From contig CM074140.1 in assembly GCA_037178625.1 (NCBI GenBank), positions 1,798,001-1,862,000 of the forward strand: a DNA stretch of 64,000 nucleotides, in the 5' to 3' direction. Positions 31,201-40,608 of this stretch are shown here, one piece after another (the stretch's first letter is position 1; the number at the start of each line of letters is the position of its first letter). This DNA is from Skeletonema tropicum. Lineage: Eukaryota; Bacillariophyta; Thalassiosirophyceae; Thalassiosirales; Thalassiosiraceae. Made by a program: the position numbers and the translations under genes. The notes beneath the pieces are model-generated. The model searched no databases and was not told the DNA's origin. It worked only from the letters and a program-made list of their open reading frames with translations.

Positions 31201-33464
31201 TGTAGACCGAACTAGTGTTGAGTTTTCTCCATGAATTGAAATTATTGGCGACCCAATATTTTTCAGGAGTGGTCTTGTATCGACGTGACCAAGGACTCCC
31301 TGACATAGTCGCTTCCGACCATCAAGCGTGATTGGGTTATGAATGGCAGTATAAATGTTCAACGCCAAAGAAGACGTTGTCTTGTTGAGATAACTTTGCG
31401 AGAAGAGAAATCTCGCATAAAAGTATACCGGCAGATCTGGTCGACTCTCTGGCGAACACGAAAATACATTCCTGCAGTCATGGAAAACGGATGCAAAGTG
31501 TGTGTCGACATACGAAAGGCCATTGACTAGCAAAAGACCTTTGAGGTTGGTGGATCGATACGTTGCCGCATAGTAGGTTGCGATGGAAGCACCACTGCCA
31601 TGAGCCAAGAAGAAAAACTGATCATCCAAGCTAAATTTCTCCTTCCCCGTGCCCTCCAAGTGTCTCAGCAGCTTGTAGAGGCATTCGGCATGATACTTGT
31701 TGTTAAGATTGGCGTCATCTGAAAATGAAGTAAAGGCTTGACCAGGATAGTTCCACAGAAGAATTTTCATCCCAGGATACCTTGCCACCATTGGCATGAA
31801 AAAGATCTTGAAGCGTTCATACGTATCAAAAACATCTTGGCAGATGATGAGATTGGACCACGGTGGCTTATGATCATCTGGCACTGATTCGCCAGAACAG
31901 TTCTGGAGGATCGCATAGGGAAATGAGGTATTCTCATCATACTGGAATGTGGACTCAAATGTAATTGGATCTTCCTTCTTGTCATTTCCACGCCTTTGGC
32001 CCATGTATAGTTCTTTGGACCTTTTGGAAGGCGTAGTTTTCAACTTCTTTTGCTTCTTAGCAGACTTGGGACGTTCTCTGGGCTGCGCTGGGATAGATGC
32101 TTGCTGCTCTAGCTCACTCTCTGCCCTTTCTGCTGCAATCGCGTTGGCAGCTTTGACCCTATCTATCTCTTTGATTGATTCCATGTACTGTGTCACTGCC
32201 TTTTTGACGGAAGGCAAAAGTTTTGATCCTTCTAATGGCTTTGGAAGGAACCCATCAACGTCAGACTCTTGATACGCATGATAATTGATTAAGAGTACAT
32301 TTTGCACCATAACAAGTATTCTCATTTTGACTTGGCAATTCTCTGTAATTTCCCTTTTTCGAGCCCAAGCTCCAATAATGGATGCATCCTTGCCTGTCAA
32401 AACTTCGTTTATAAGTAGCACAGAATAAACTTTGCTCTCAATGGCCTTGATACAATCAACTCCAGTCAAGGCGCAATCTACGTTGTATCCCTCTTTCTCC
32501 AAAAGACGTTTAGCTAGCTTGGAAGTGATCTGAATGGGCATGCAGCAAATGACAAGGTTTAGATTGAAAGAGAGTCAGTAGAAGAATGAGGTATTGTTGA
32601 GTAAAGACTTACTTCATCAGACTCAGCAACAAGAATGTGCACTTTTGAATTCTCTTCCAGTTGTTTTCTATTGCGCTTTTTCCGTTTGGATCTCTTCTTT
32701 TTCTTCTTCTTCGGCTTGTCATTGTCACCATCATTTTGAGACGGATTGTCAGCTAATTGATTGTGTATCTGACAATTACTATCCTTTTCAGGAACAGCAC
32801 CAGACTCTTTCTCATTTGATGCATCTATTTGTGATCCATTTCCAGAGGAAGATTTACCTGTTTCTCTGGTCTCATAGAGCACGTCTGCAGAATCACCACT
32901 CTCCTCTTCATCATTCCTCTCTTGCCTATTCAACAAGACACGTGCCTGGCTCAGCGAACTATACACGTTGTAGCAATTGCTGCATACAATAACTTCACCC
33001 TCATTTCCAGAAGAGCACGGTTCCAGCACAGTATTTGCATTTGCATATCCACCACCACCAGCTGCACAGTCTCCATCCAGACCACAGCAGTCTCCAGCAC
33101 CATCCAGTGACGATCGAAACTCTGCAAATGCCAACCGTGCTAGTTCTGGTCGATGTTCTCTTCTTCCCAAAATAACTGACGCTTCATCCATCCAATATCC
33201 TTCCTTGTCATCATCACGTTTGCTATCATTGACACGCAGAGTAACCAGATCCCCAGATCCGTCCAACGTTGAATATTCTTCATCAGTAAGAACCCATTGC
33301 AACAAGCGAATGGCACGATCACGTTGACGACTTCGTCTCAATCGTTTCTCGCCTTTGCTCAACGAATTTGATTGTTTATTGAACACTGACGTATAACCGT
33401 GATGATTGTTTTCGCCATCGTGAGGTATAACGAGTGAACAGAAACCTCCTTGACATAATGGCAT
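28270..33464 (-). CDS. 1703-aa scaffold: pseudo-receiver, pseudo-alpha/beta-hydrolase, IQ motifs, SAM, ankyrin
   Basis: Two minus-strand exons, 33464-32613 and 32529-28270, with an 83-bp intron (GTAAGT...TTCAG) whose splice falls inside a receiver domain (HILVAESDE/ITSKLAKRLLEKEGY). Order: basic, disordered N-terminus with one CSNC pair (about 1-270); receiver-like domain (about 271-385) in which the phosphoacceptor Asp position reads LLINEVL, so it is probably inactive, while the FLPKPL lysine is kept; alpha/beta-hydrolase-like domain (about 480-770) whose nucleophile elbow reads LAHGSGAS, apparently Gly for Ser; about six IQ motifs (917-1050); coiled coil (1060-1210); SAM domain (about 1400-1465); and ankyrin repeats (1620-1690, GNTLMHITAQTGN). 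It is likely a calmodulin-regulated cytoplasmic or cytoskeletal scaffold. Confidence 0.85.
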
Positions 33465-33806
33465 TCTTCCAACGTAATGTTCGTCCCTGATTCGTTGAAG
33501 GAGGTCTCCTCCCTGCTTGCTTTCGCAGCAGAAGCCGCTTGCTTCAAGACGGCTTCAAGCGTTTATTTTTCATGGTTGTTTCAGTGCAAACTTCATTATT
33601 TTTTGGATTGCGCAATTTTACCATAGGCCTCAAAGATTTTAGGATTTTCTTTGAGAACTCCTGTGGATAATTTCGCTAGTAAATCTTGGCCTATAGTAAA
33701 ATGGCGCCAACCGTCACCTACTCCGCACTCCGTCGCCGACTATTCGCCTCACTTTCAGTCAAAATCTTTGCTCCGGCCGCCCCTGCAGTTCACCACCTCC
33801 AGCAAA
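33465..33806. other. Divergent intergenic region (scaffold gene and PKR1)
   Basis: 342 bp carrying both promoters. No conserved box is obvious. Open frames overlapping it on the plus strand lack an in-frame ATG upstream of the PKR1 start at 33807. Confidence 0.4.
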
Positions 33807-34574
33807 ATGACCTTCATACAAGATCTACTCAAGCCAGGCGGCGGGATCGCCCTTATTCCATTTATTCGGGGAACAATTGCGACATTGCTTGTCCTTGTCA
33901 TGTAAGAAGCTCACACAATTTGTGTCCAACCTATACGCAACAAAAAATGCGAGTTTACGTTGCGCTGTGTGCATGATTTGTTCATTTCGAATTGTCAGCT
34001 GATCGCGATTGGATAGGATGCATCGATGTCAAAAGAAGCGGACTTCGTTGGTTAGGGGTTTTGTGCACCATGCAAAAGAAGATCATTGTCTAATAGCTAC
34101 AACACAACAACAATGACGCAGAAGATTGTATCGCCTTGGATATTACTTAGGCATAGTGCTGCAGTCTTTATTGCGCTGATGGAAAATGAAACTATATTTG
34201 ATGTGCTATTCCTGATACTTGCGTCAATGCGGACTTTCTTTTTGTGTCACTGCACTAAACTCATTTTTTCACTTCTTCATAATTACCACGCAAAACAAAT
34301 TGCGATCACGTCAAATTGCATCAATCCAACATTACAAAACACGATACCAAATTGATCATCCACAAAATATTAAACATCCACACATAGATTAATGGGTATC
34401 GCAGACATTGCACGAATCCACATGGTCGTTCTTGCATGTCTTTCTATCGGTTTGTTAATGTCCATATCATGGTTTGAAAAGGCATGGAATGATGTGCAAA
34501 GGTCACGTGCACAGAGTAGCAGTAGTAGTGCTGCAGCTACCAATGCAGGGAAAGAGCCGGAAAAGACTGATTAA
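33807..34574 (+). CDS. PKR1-like V-ATPase assembly factor
   Basis: Two exons, 33807-33901 and 34388-34574, encode 93 aa. The 486-bp intron (GTAAGA...CATAG) joins in phase as TLLVLV/ILMGIADIARIHMVV. The product has two membrane helices (about 18-33 and 41-57), an N-terminal LLKPGGGIALIPFIRGT segment and a charged Ser-rich tail. This matches the layout of the PKR1 family (PGTSP-like segment, two helices, WF.xEL). Yeast Pkr1 is an ER protein that assists assembly of the V-ATPase Vo sector. Assignment is by pattern on a short protein, so moderate. The intron is several times longer than most others here. Confidence 0.65.
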
Positions 34575-35292
34575 ATGGGGTTGAATATCATGTCTTGATA
34601 CTACAATATCTTTGCCTGGAAGAATTTGACTTGATCTGAGGAAGTGGTGCTGCGTTATTACTTGTGAAATTTGATTCAGCGTTGCTCAGAAAGACAAGAA
34701 TTTTTTATACAATAGGAGGGCAACACTTGATGAAATGACAACAGTAGGATTGATTGTTAATATTTGGCTGATGATCACAGCAATGACAACATAGGCGTTT
34801 AAGTTTTGAGGCTTAACAGATAAGTAAGAAGAACATGATGTGATCATCATTCTCTGTTGTGATAGAGCTACCATTGCAGTCAAACGGTGCGATATTGTTA
34901 GGAGAGAGAAATATTGCTGCTATATGCATGGTTGATTGCAGGCATTTGCTCTCTCTATCTCTGTATCGTAGAGAGATAGGGAGAGACGATCATCTTGCTA
35001 TTCATAGTTCCCAGCAATTAGAGGTCCCAATTATTTTGCAAACTCGAGCTAAAAAAGCCAGTCACTTTCTCGCACTCATCTACTTCTTTCAAAATGTGAC
35101 GGCGATATGCTCGGCGATGGCAATGGCCCTGCGCCCTGCGTGCAACCTGCGTGCCATGACAACATGATTGGACCTCATAGTAGGTTAGGGTGCGCTATCT
35201 CTGCCAACGACCGCTCATCTCGACTTAAAACTACCGCCTCGAGCTGAATTGTCAAGTGACCAACTGTTGGTAGCTGTGTTTGATCGAAAAAT
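34575..35292. other. Intergenic region, nothing recognised
   Basis: 718 bp between PKR1 and the ASH-domain-like gene. It contains a short imperfect palindrome near 34948-34984 (CTCTCTATCTCTGTATCGTAGAGAGATAGGGAGAG). The open frame at 34859-35167 starts with an unlikely codon and has no recognisable composition. Confidence 0.5.
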
Positions 35293-38200
35293 ATGACAAC
35301 TACCTCGATAATGACAGAGGAGGAGGATGACCCGTCGGTGCACCTCCACCAAGAAGTCGACGCTGAATTCCAGAACGACGATTGCATCACAACCAAGAAC
35401 AGAATTATCATGGGCCAATTAAATACCAATCAGCAACAGAAACGCCTATCGCTCATCCGTCTCGAGTCTGGACGGCAAATATGGTGGCTTGATAATGGCA
35501 TTCCGTCCCATCGCGCGGAGATCATGTTGCGCAGACGGATGCGCTATTTGCAGGAGGAGCAGGAACAACAGCAGGCAGAGCTGATGGAAAATTATGGCAA
35601 CAATATCAGCACAGAAAGTGGTGACGATGTTAAATCACAAAGTAACTACGAACAGGGAAGCCAACACAACAATCTTATTTCAGCCATCAGTGATTCACAC
35701 AACACAACGCCCACTAAAGAGCCAATAATAACGGAAGCAGTGCAACCATCAAAAGATACCGATAATGCACTCCCAATGGAACAGAATACTAATTTTGCAT
35801 CTCAACAAGTCACAAACAACTCAAATACTATCAACGCAGTCAGACAAGTCTCATTAGAAAGCATAGACGAACCAACACTGCATACATATCAACATCAGTC
35901 AAACCAACAATTGATGCAACATTGCCACGAAAATAACATTCCAGTAATCACTGTTGGAACAATACCGCCATCGCGCAAGAAAATATGGCTAGATTTTGGA
36001 GAGGACAATGTCAATACAGTCGGCGAAATTTCTACTCGACAATTCTTGATTTATGCCTCTACCGAATCCGCTACTTTGGATGCGGATAGCAGTGTCATCA
36101 ATGTTACACTGGAATGTATGTCATCCAAGGGAGGATTCACCTGCATGTTACATAATGATGCTTCCACAACCAAGTGCACCGGTGGCCACCAACAATCATG
36201 TGATCCAATAGAGCTTCAGCTGAAACAAGGAGAGTCACAAATGATGCATGTTGTTTGGAATCCAATACAGGAAGGCTGTGTTCGAGAAAACATGGAATTG
36301 CGAATAAATACTGGTGAGGGACAAGTAGTAGTGATGCATGAAATTGTTTTGGTTGGGAGTGCACGAGAGAGGGACAGCACCACACATGCAATTGAGTCTT
36401 CAAATGCCATTATTGAGAAGGAGGAATGGAATGGTGTTTCAGTGGAATGGTCGGAGATTAAAGAGGATGGTTCCAAGCACGAATTGAATATGGATGGAGT
36501 TGGGCTAGCTGTTACCGAAGAGTCAATAGATTGCTCCTCCATAGGAACCAATGGGGAAGTCTCTAATGGTCTGATCCACAGTCACGAAGTGGATGAACTT
36601 ACTCATATGATGAAAAATGCGAGTATATCACCAAAAAAGGCATCCATGGCAGCCAAGAGCTTGAGTCAGTTGCCCGAGCCTAGAAATGAAGATGGCGATG
36701 AAACGTCAAATAGGAGTTCTCCTAATAGACGAGTCAATGCCAAACAAATCATGGCGGTTCAGGAAGAAATTAAGAGTGGACGCGTGTTTGCGGAAGAAAG
36801 TAGACTGATATCTCAAACTTCTCAAGACTTTGTCAATGATCTTTATATGAATGACAAAGTCAGGCACTTATTGAATGACTTTGATGCTGAAAGTATTAGT
36901 ACTGATGACAGACGAAGTGGGAGGTCCACGCCTACCTTTGGTTCGCTGTCGTCGGAAGAAGAGAAGAGCATTCCCAGTGATATATCCCAAAGGCTTCACG
37001 ACGAACAGCAATTTGAACCGGAAGCTGAAGCTGTCGAAGAAGATGAGGCAGCTGAGAAAACTGAGGCAGGTGGTGCAAGCTCTGTTACAAGTCTAGATAG
37101 AAAGCAGCAGAGCTCAGAGAGATTGAACACATCAACTTCAGATCATTACGACAAGGTAACTACAGAACTGAATGCATTGATGGAAGATGTTTCAAACGAC
37201 TTACTACCAAGCGACGACCAATTAATTGAACCGGAAGTTGAGGCTGCCAAAGAAGATGAGGCTGCTGAGAATATTGAGGCAAATGGTGCAAGAGCTGTTG
37301 CAAGTCTAGATGAAATGCAGCAGAGCTCAGAGATATTCGACACATCAACTTCAGATCATTACGACAAGGTTACTGGAGAACTAAATGCATTGATGGATAA
37401 TGTTTCCGACGACTTACAATCGCAATCCGCGGAAGAAGAAAATTGCAGTCTCAGTGATATTTCTCAACGGCTTTGCGATGATCAACAAATTGAACCGGAA
37501 GTTGCGGCTACCGAAGAAGATTTGGCTGCTGAAAAAACTGAGACAGGTGGTATAAGCGCTCTCCAACAGCTTCGCGACAAACTGCAAGTTAAGCCGGAAC
37601 TTGAGGTTGCGGAAGAAGATATGGCCGTTGAGAAAACGGAGACTGGTGGTGCAGGCGTTCTTGCAAGTCAAGATGAAAACCAGCTGAATTCGGAAAGGTT
37701 GAACACAACAACTTCAGATCATTACGACAAGGTTGCCGCTGAACTGAATGCATTGATGGAAGATGTTACAGACGACTTACAATCACAATCCGAAAGTGAC
37801 TATGACAGTGACAGCTACTTATCTTCTGAAGAAAGTTATGTTTCGGACGACTCACTATCACAATCCGAAAGTGAGAGCGAGAGTGATAGCTATTCCTCTT
37901 CCGGAGAAAGTGAGAGTGACAGTGACAGCTACTTCTCTTCCGGGGAAAGTGATCAAAGTCGAGATGATAAAATCGGTATCTTCAACTTTGACGAGTCAAT
38001 GTCGAATGAAGAAAACGAAGAACTCAACATGCTTCCTGAAACATCGATACTCTCGTCGGATCGGGGTTCTTCGGGGGTTGACACGAGTATTGATTCTGAC
38101 CAACTCCGGAATCCATACAGGCAGATGAGCTCTGAAATGGGTGCGCTGATGGATGAATTTTCCGAATTGGAAAAGTTTGCTCAGATGCAGCAGAATTACT

Positions 38201-39459
38201 TAACTAGTCCGACGACGCACAACTTTCAGACCCAGCTTGAAAATATCAATGAGCAAATTGATAATTTCACCCCTTCTCCTGCCAATATGGGATGGAAAAA
38301 TGTTGAGAGGAATACGTCCGAGAACCGTCCAGGGTTGAGGGTGAAAGAAACAAAGGAACTCAAGAAACCCAGTAAACCGCCGACGGCCAAAGCCGCGGCC
38401 AAAAGATGCTACTTCTACAAGTCTCCACGAAAGGAGAAGAGCAAACCGTTGGGGAAAGCATCACCAGCACCACCGTCGGGGAAAGTGTCGACACTGTCAA
38501 CACCTAATAGCAGCGATGCAATGGAAGAAAAGAGGGTGCCTTATAAGAGCCCCTTCGCGGCAGTTTGCGAAGCTGAGACAAGAACCCAATCCACCGACAG
38601 TATGATGGGCAGTTTCTCTTCTTTTAATAGATCAGATTGTGCAAGCAGACCTGAATCGGAAGGGACAACCTCTTCAGACGGCATATTGGCGGACTCGCCA
38701 TCGTTAGATGAATCATTTTCTTCTGGTGAATCCGAGTTTGGCGAGTCCAGTAACACTTCAGCCGATCTAAATGATGACACCTCTGTGTCCTTTGAAACTT
38801 CCTCGTCAATTTCTCTACAGAACAAAGAAATGAAAGGTGTCGAGAGCGAGTCCCTGCGAGAGACTCGGTCCGAACAAATAGTTTCGTTGAAATCCAAGTT
38901 ATCATCCTGGAAGGCTGACAGTAATGACCAGCAAACGCCATCGCCGTCGGGAACTCAACGACATTCTTCACCGGCCAAGATCCCACAACAACGTACTTCT
39001 TCAACACGAAAGGTCCATTTCAAAAATTCATCTGCAAAGTCATTAGATCTTTTACCCTTGAAAACACCAGCATCTTCTTCACAAATGTCAAAAGAAAGAC
39101 AACACTCTTCACCATCCGAGATACCACAACTTACTTCCTCTTCACGAAAGCTTCAGCTGAATACTCCAGCACAGAAGACATTCGACGTTGCATCTTCGAC
39201 AGTATCAAAAACTTTCACTGCACAACAGTCTGCCCGGATGGCGTATGGAAACTTTTCTCAACCATCAACCACCGAGCGTGTCTCTAGTGAAAGCGAAGTG
39301 GCAGAAACATCGCGATTGCCACCGAAGAAAGCTTTTTTGAAGACCCCTCCACCAAGGTGTGCTACTTCACGGTTGTTGAAAACTCCCTCTTCTAGATCTG
39401 CTTATGAAAAGCATATAGAGAGAATGAAGATGTCAAGGGCAAGGGATAGTTTTTCATGA
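35293..39459 (+). CDS. 1388-aa acidic protein with ASPM/ASH-like domain and repeats
   Basis: One long exon. Residues about 228-357 form a beta-rich domain with the ASPM-SPD-2-Hydin (ASH) look: KKIWLDFGEDNVNTVGEIST, a GGFTCML strand, a VVWNPIQEGCVREN motif and a closing VLVGSARE. ASH domains occur mostly in centrosomal, spindle-pole or ciliary proteins. A conserved-looking N-terminal motif (RLESGRQIWWLDNGIPSHRA, about 56-75) comes first. Residues about 570-840 repeat SDHYDKVTxELNALMEDVSD three times with acidic linkers. A long Ser/Asp/Glu tract (830-890) and a basic, Pro-rich C-terminus with KTP and SRK motifs follow. KTP/SP sites suggest CDK regulation (inference). It is a candidate spindle or basal-body component. 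Confidence 0.7.
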   Translation: MTTTSIMTEEEDDPSVHLHQEVDAEFQNDDCITTKNRIIMGQLNTNQQQKRLSLIRLESGRQIWWLDNGIPSHRAEIMLRRRMRYLQEEQEQQQAELMENYGNNISTESGDDVKSQSNYEQGSQHNNLISAISDSHNTTPTKEPIITEAVQPSKDTDNALPMEQNTNFASQQVTNNSNTINAVRQVSLESIDEPTLHTYQHQSNQQLMQHCHENNIPVITVGTIPPSRKKIWLDFGEDNVNTVGEISTRQFLIYASTESATLDADSSVINVTLECMSSKGGFTCMLHNDASTTKCTGGHQQSCDPIELQLKQGESQMMHVVWNPIQEGCVRENMELRINTGEGQVVVMHEIVLVGSARERDSTTHAIESSNAIIEKEEWNGVSVEWSEIKEDGSKHELNMDGVGLAVTEESIDCSSIGTNGEVSNGLIHSHEVDELTHMMKNASISPKKASMAAKSLSQLPEPRNEDGDETSNRSSPNRRVNAKQIMAVQEEIKSGRVFAEESRLISQTSQDFVNDLYMNDKVRHLLNDFDAESISTDDRRSGRSTPTFGSLSSEEEKSIPSDISQRLHDEQQFEPEAEAVEEDEAAEKTEAGGASSVTSLDRKQQSSERLNTSTSDHYDKVTTELNALMEDVSNDLLPSDDQLIEPEVEAAKEDEAAENIEANGARAVASLDEMQQSSEIFDTSTSDHYDKVTGELNALMDNVSDDLQSQSAEEENCSLSDISQRLCDDQQIEPEVAATEEDLAAEKTETGGISALQQLRDKLQVKPELEVAEEDMAVEKTETGGAGVLASQDENQLNSERLNTTTSDHYDKVAAELNALMEDVTDDLQSQSESDYDSDSYLSSEESYVSDDSLSQSESESESDSYSSSGESESDSDSYFSSGESDQSRDDKIGIFNFDESMSNEENEELNMLPETSILSSDRGSSGVDTSIDSDQLRNPYRQMSSEMGALMDEFSELEKFAQMQQNYLTSPTTHNFQTQLENINEQIDNFTPSPANMGWKNVERNTSENRPGLRVKETKELKKPSKPPTAKAAAKRCYFYKSPRKEKSKPLGKASPAPPSGKVSTLSTPNSSDAMEEKRVPYKSPFAAVCEAETRTQSTDSMMGSFSSFNRSDCASRPESEGTTSSDGILADSPSLDESFSSGESEFGESSNTSADLNDDTSVSFETSSSISLQNKEMKGVESESLRETRSEQIVSLKSKLSSWKADSNDQQTPSPSGTQRHSSPAKIPQQRTSSTRKVHFKNSSAKSLDLLPLKTPASSSQMSKERQHSSPSEIPQLTSSSRKLQLNTPAQKTFDVASSTVSKTFTAQQSARMAYGNFSQPSTTERVSSESEVAETSRLPPKKAFLKTPPPRCATSRLLKTPSSRSAYEKHIERMKMSRARDSFS

Positions 39460-39643
39460 TAATACTCTTACATTACATAGTTGCATGATATCGTTGACTC
39501 TACATTACGTGATACATTTTCGATTTCTTACAATGACTTAGAGTTCGTCTTTCCCATCTCTATTCGTCCCATTTTTGGAGACGCAATGTGATATTGCTTG
39601 AATTAGCTATCTACTCACAATAATATATACCAAAAACAAAACA

Positions 39644-40090
39644 TCAACAAAGCCATTCGAAGTACCTATGTAGCGTTGCTGATGGAGTTGGTTGAGGTTG
39701 TTTTCGTCCTGACCGCCTCAGTGCTCCACGAATCCGACTGCCAATGTCGCCAGCCCCATCATATATTGTTTCATTGCCAAGCCCGAGCTTGAAAGTGCGC
39801 CCCTCACCGGTGTCAGTGTCATCGAAAAATTGTTCAATGGTTCCATGTCCCGATAGTTGGGCGAGATCGTCGAGGAAGTCTCTTACAGCTGGGACATTAG
39901 GATAGCGGAGGTTGATAGCATTTACATACTTCTGCCCGAATCCATTTTCGGCAATGAAATCGTGAAGATTGTCACCAAAATGATTCATAAGAATCGACAA
40001 AGGGCCGGGTAAATCACCCTCTGCTCCACCACTTTCGACAAACTGCCTGAACTGTTTCAAAGCGCCATCTTTCTGAGGAGGTTGTATCAC
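39644..40090 (-). CDS. C-terminal exon of an unidentified protein (148 codons)
   Basis: The frame has no upstream ATG: a TAA closes it just above 40090. A good acceptor (CCTCCTCAG) lies at its 5' end, so this is probably a last exon whose first exon is further upstream on the minus strand. The content looks like real protein (GPLSILMNHFGDNLHDFIAE, DFLDDLAQLSGHG) with a basic C-terminus (RSGRKQPQPTP). I recognise no family. The region upstream (40100-40560) holds CAACA tracts and the GACCCGTGAC array. Confidence 0.45.
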   Translation of the reverse strand: MIQPPQKDGALKQFRQFVESGGAEGDLPGPLSILMNHFGDNLHDFIAENGFGQKYVNAINLRYPNVPAVRDFLDDLAQLSGHGTIEQFFDDTDTGEGRTFKLGLGNETIYDGAGDIGSRIRGALRRSGRKQPQPTPSATLHRYFEWLC

Positions 40091-40208
40091 AGATTACTTC
40101 CGGTTCGGCTCGATTGCTTCCGTTTCGTTAGCCGTTGCCGTTGTTGTGTGTTGTGTTGTTGTGTGTTTGTTGTTGTGTGAGAGCGCAGCGCTGTTGAGCC
40201 GTGAGTTC

Positions 40209-40366
40209 GTCACGGGTCAGTCACGGGTCAGTCACGGGTCCGGACCCGTGACCGACCCGTGACGCAATTCACGCGAAGATCAACGAGAGGTCGGTCACCG
40301 GACCCGTGACCGACCCGTGACCGACCCGTGACCAACCCGTGACCGACCCGTGACCAACCCGTGACG
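40209..40366. repeat. Array of 10-bp GTCACGGGTC units, direct and inverted
   Basis: Three GTCACGGGTC units run rightwards from about 40209, meet a perfect palindromic centre at GGTCCGGACC (about 40237-40246), and continue as GACCCGTGAC units. A second block of six to seven GACCCGTGAC units follows at about 40300-40364. Spacing is mainly 10 bp, one helical turn, with small changes of linker (CGACC or CAACC). Confidence 0.9.
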
Positions 40367-40608
40367 AACTGAAAAGAGGGAGAAAGGGTAGAAAGGATTC
40401 GAGGAGAGAGAGAGAGGGTGCGTGAGGTGTAGAAAGAGTTGCTCTCCTCTGACTATGTAATAAAGAGACAACCATTTTATGAAACGGCAACGGCAGCAAC
40501 TAACAGCAACAGGCACTCTAACTCTAGGAAGTTATTCCTTGTGAGGCAACTCATGTCATCGTGAGTTTTGTGCTTGTATTTAATATAATATATACCATCC
40601 TACATAAT

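Noticed and set aside
34859..35167. Candidate gene between PKR1 and the ASH-like gene
   Set aside because: Starts at a non-ATG codon, has unremarkable composition, and no splice sites or motifs support it.
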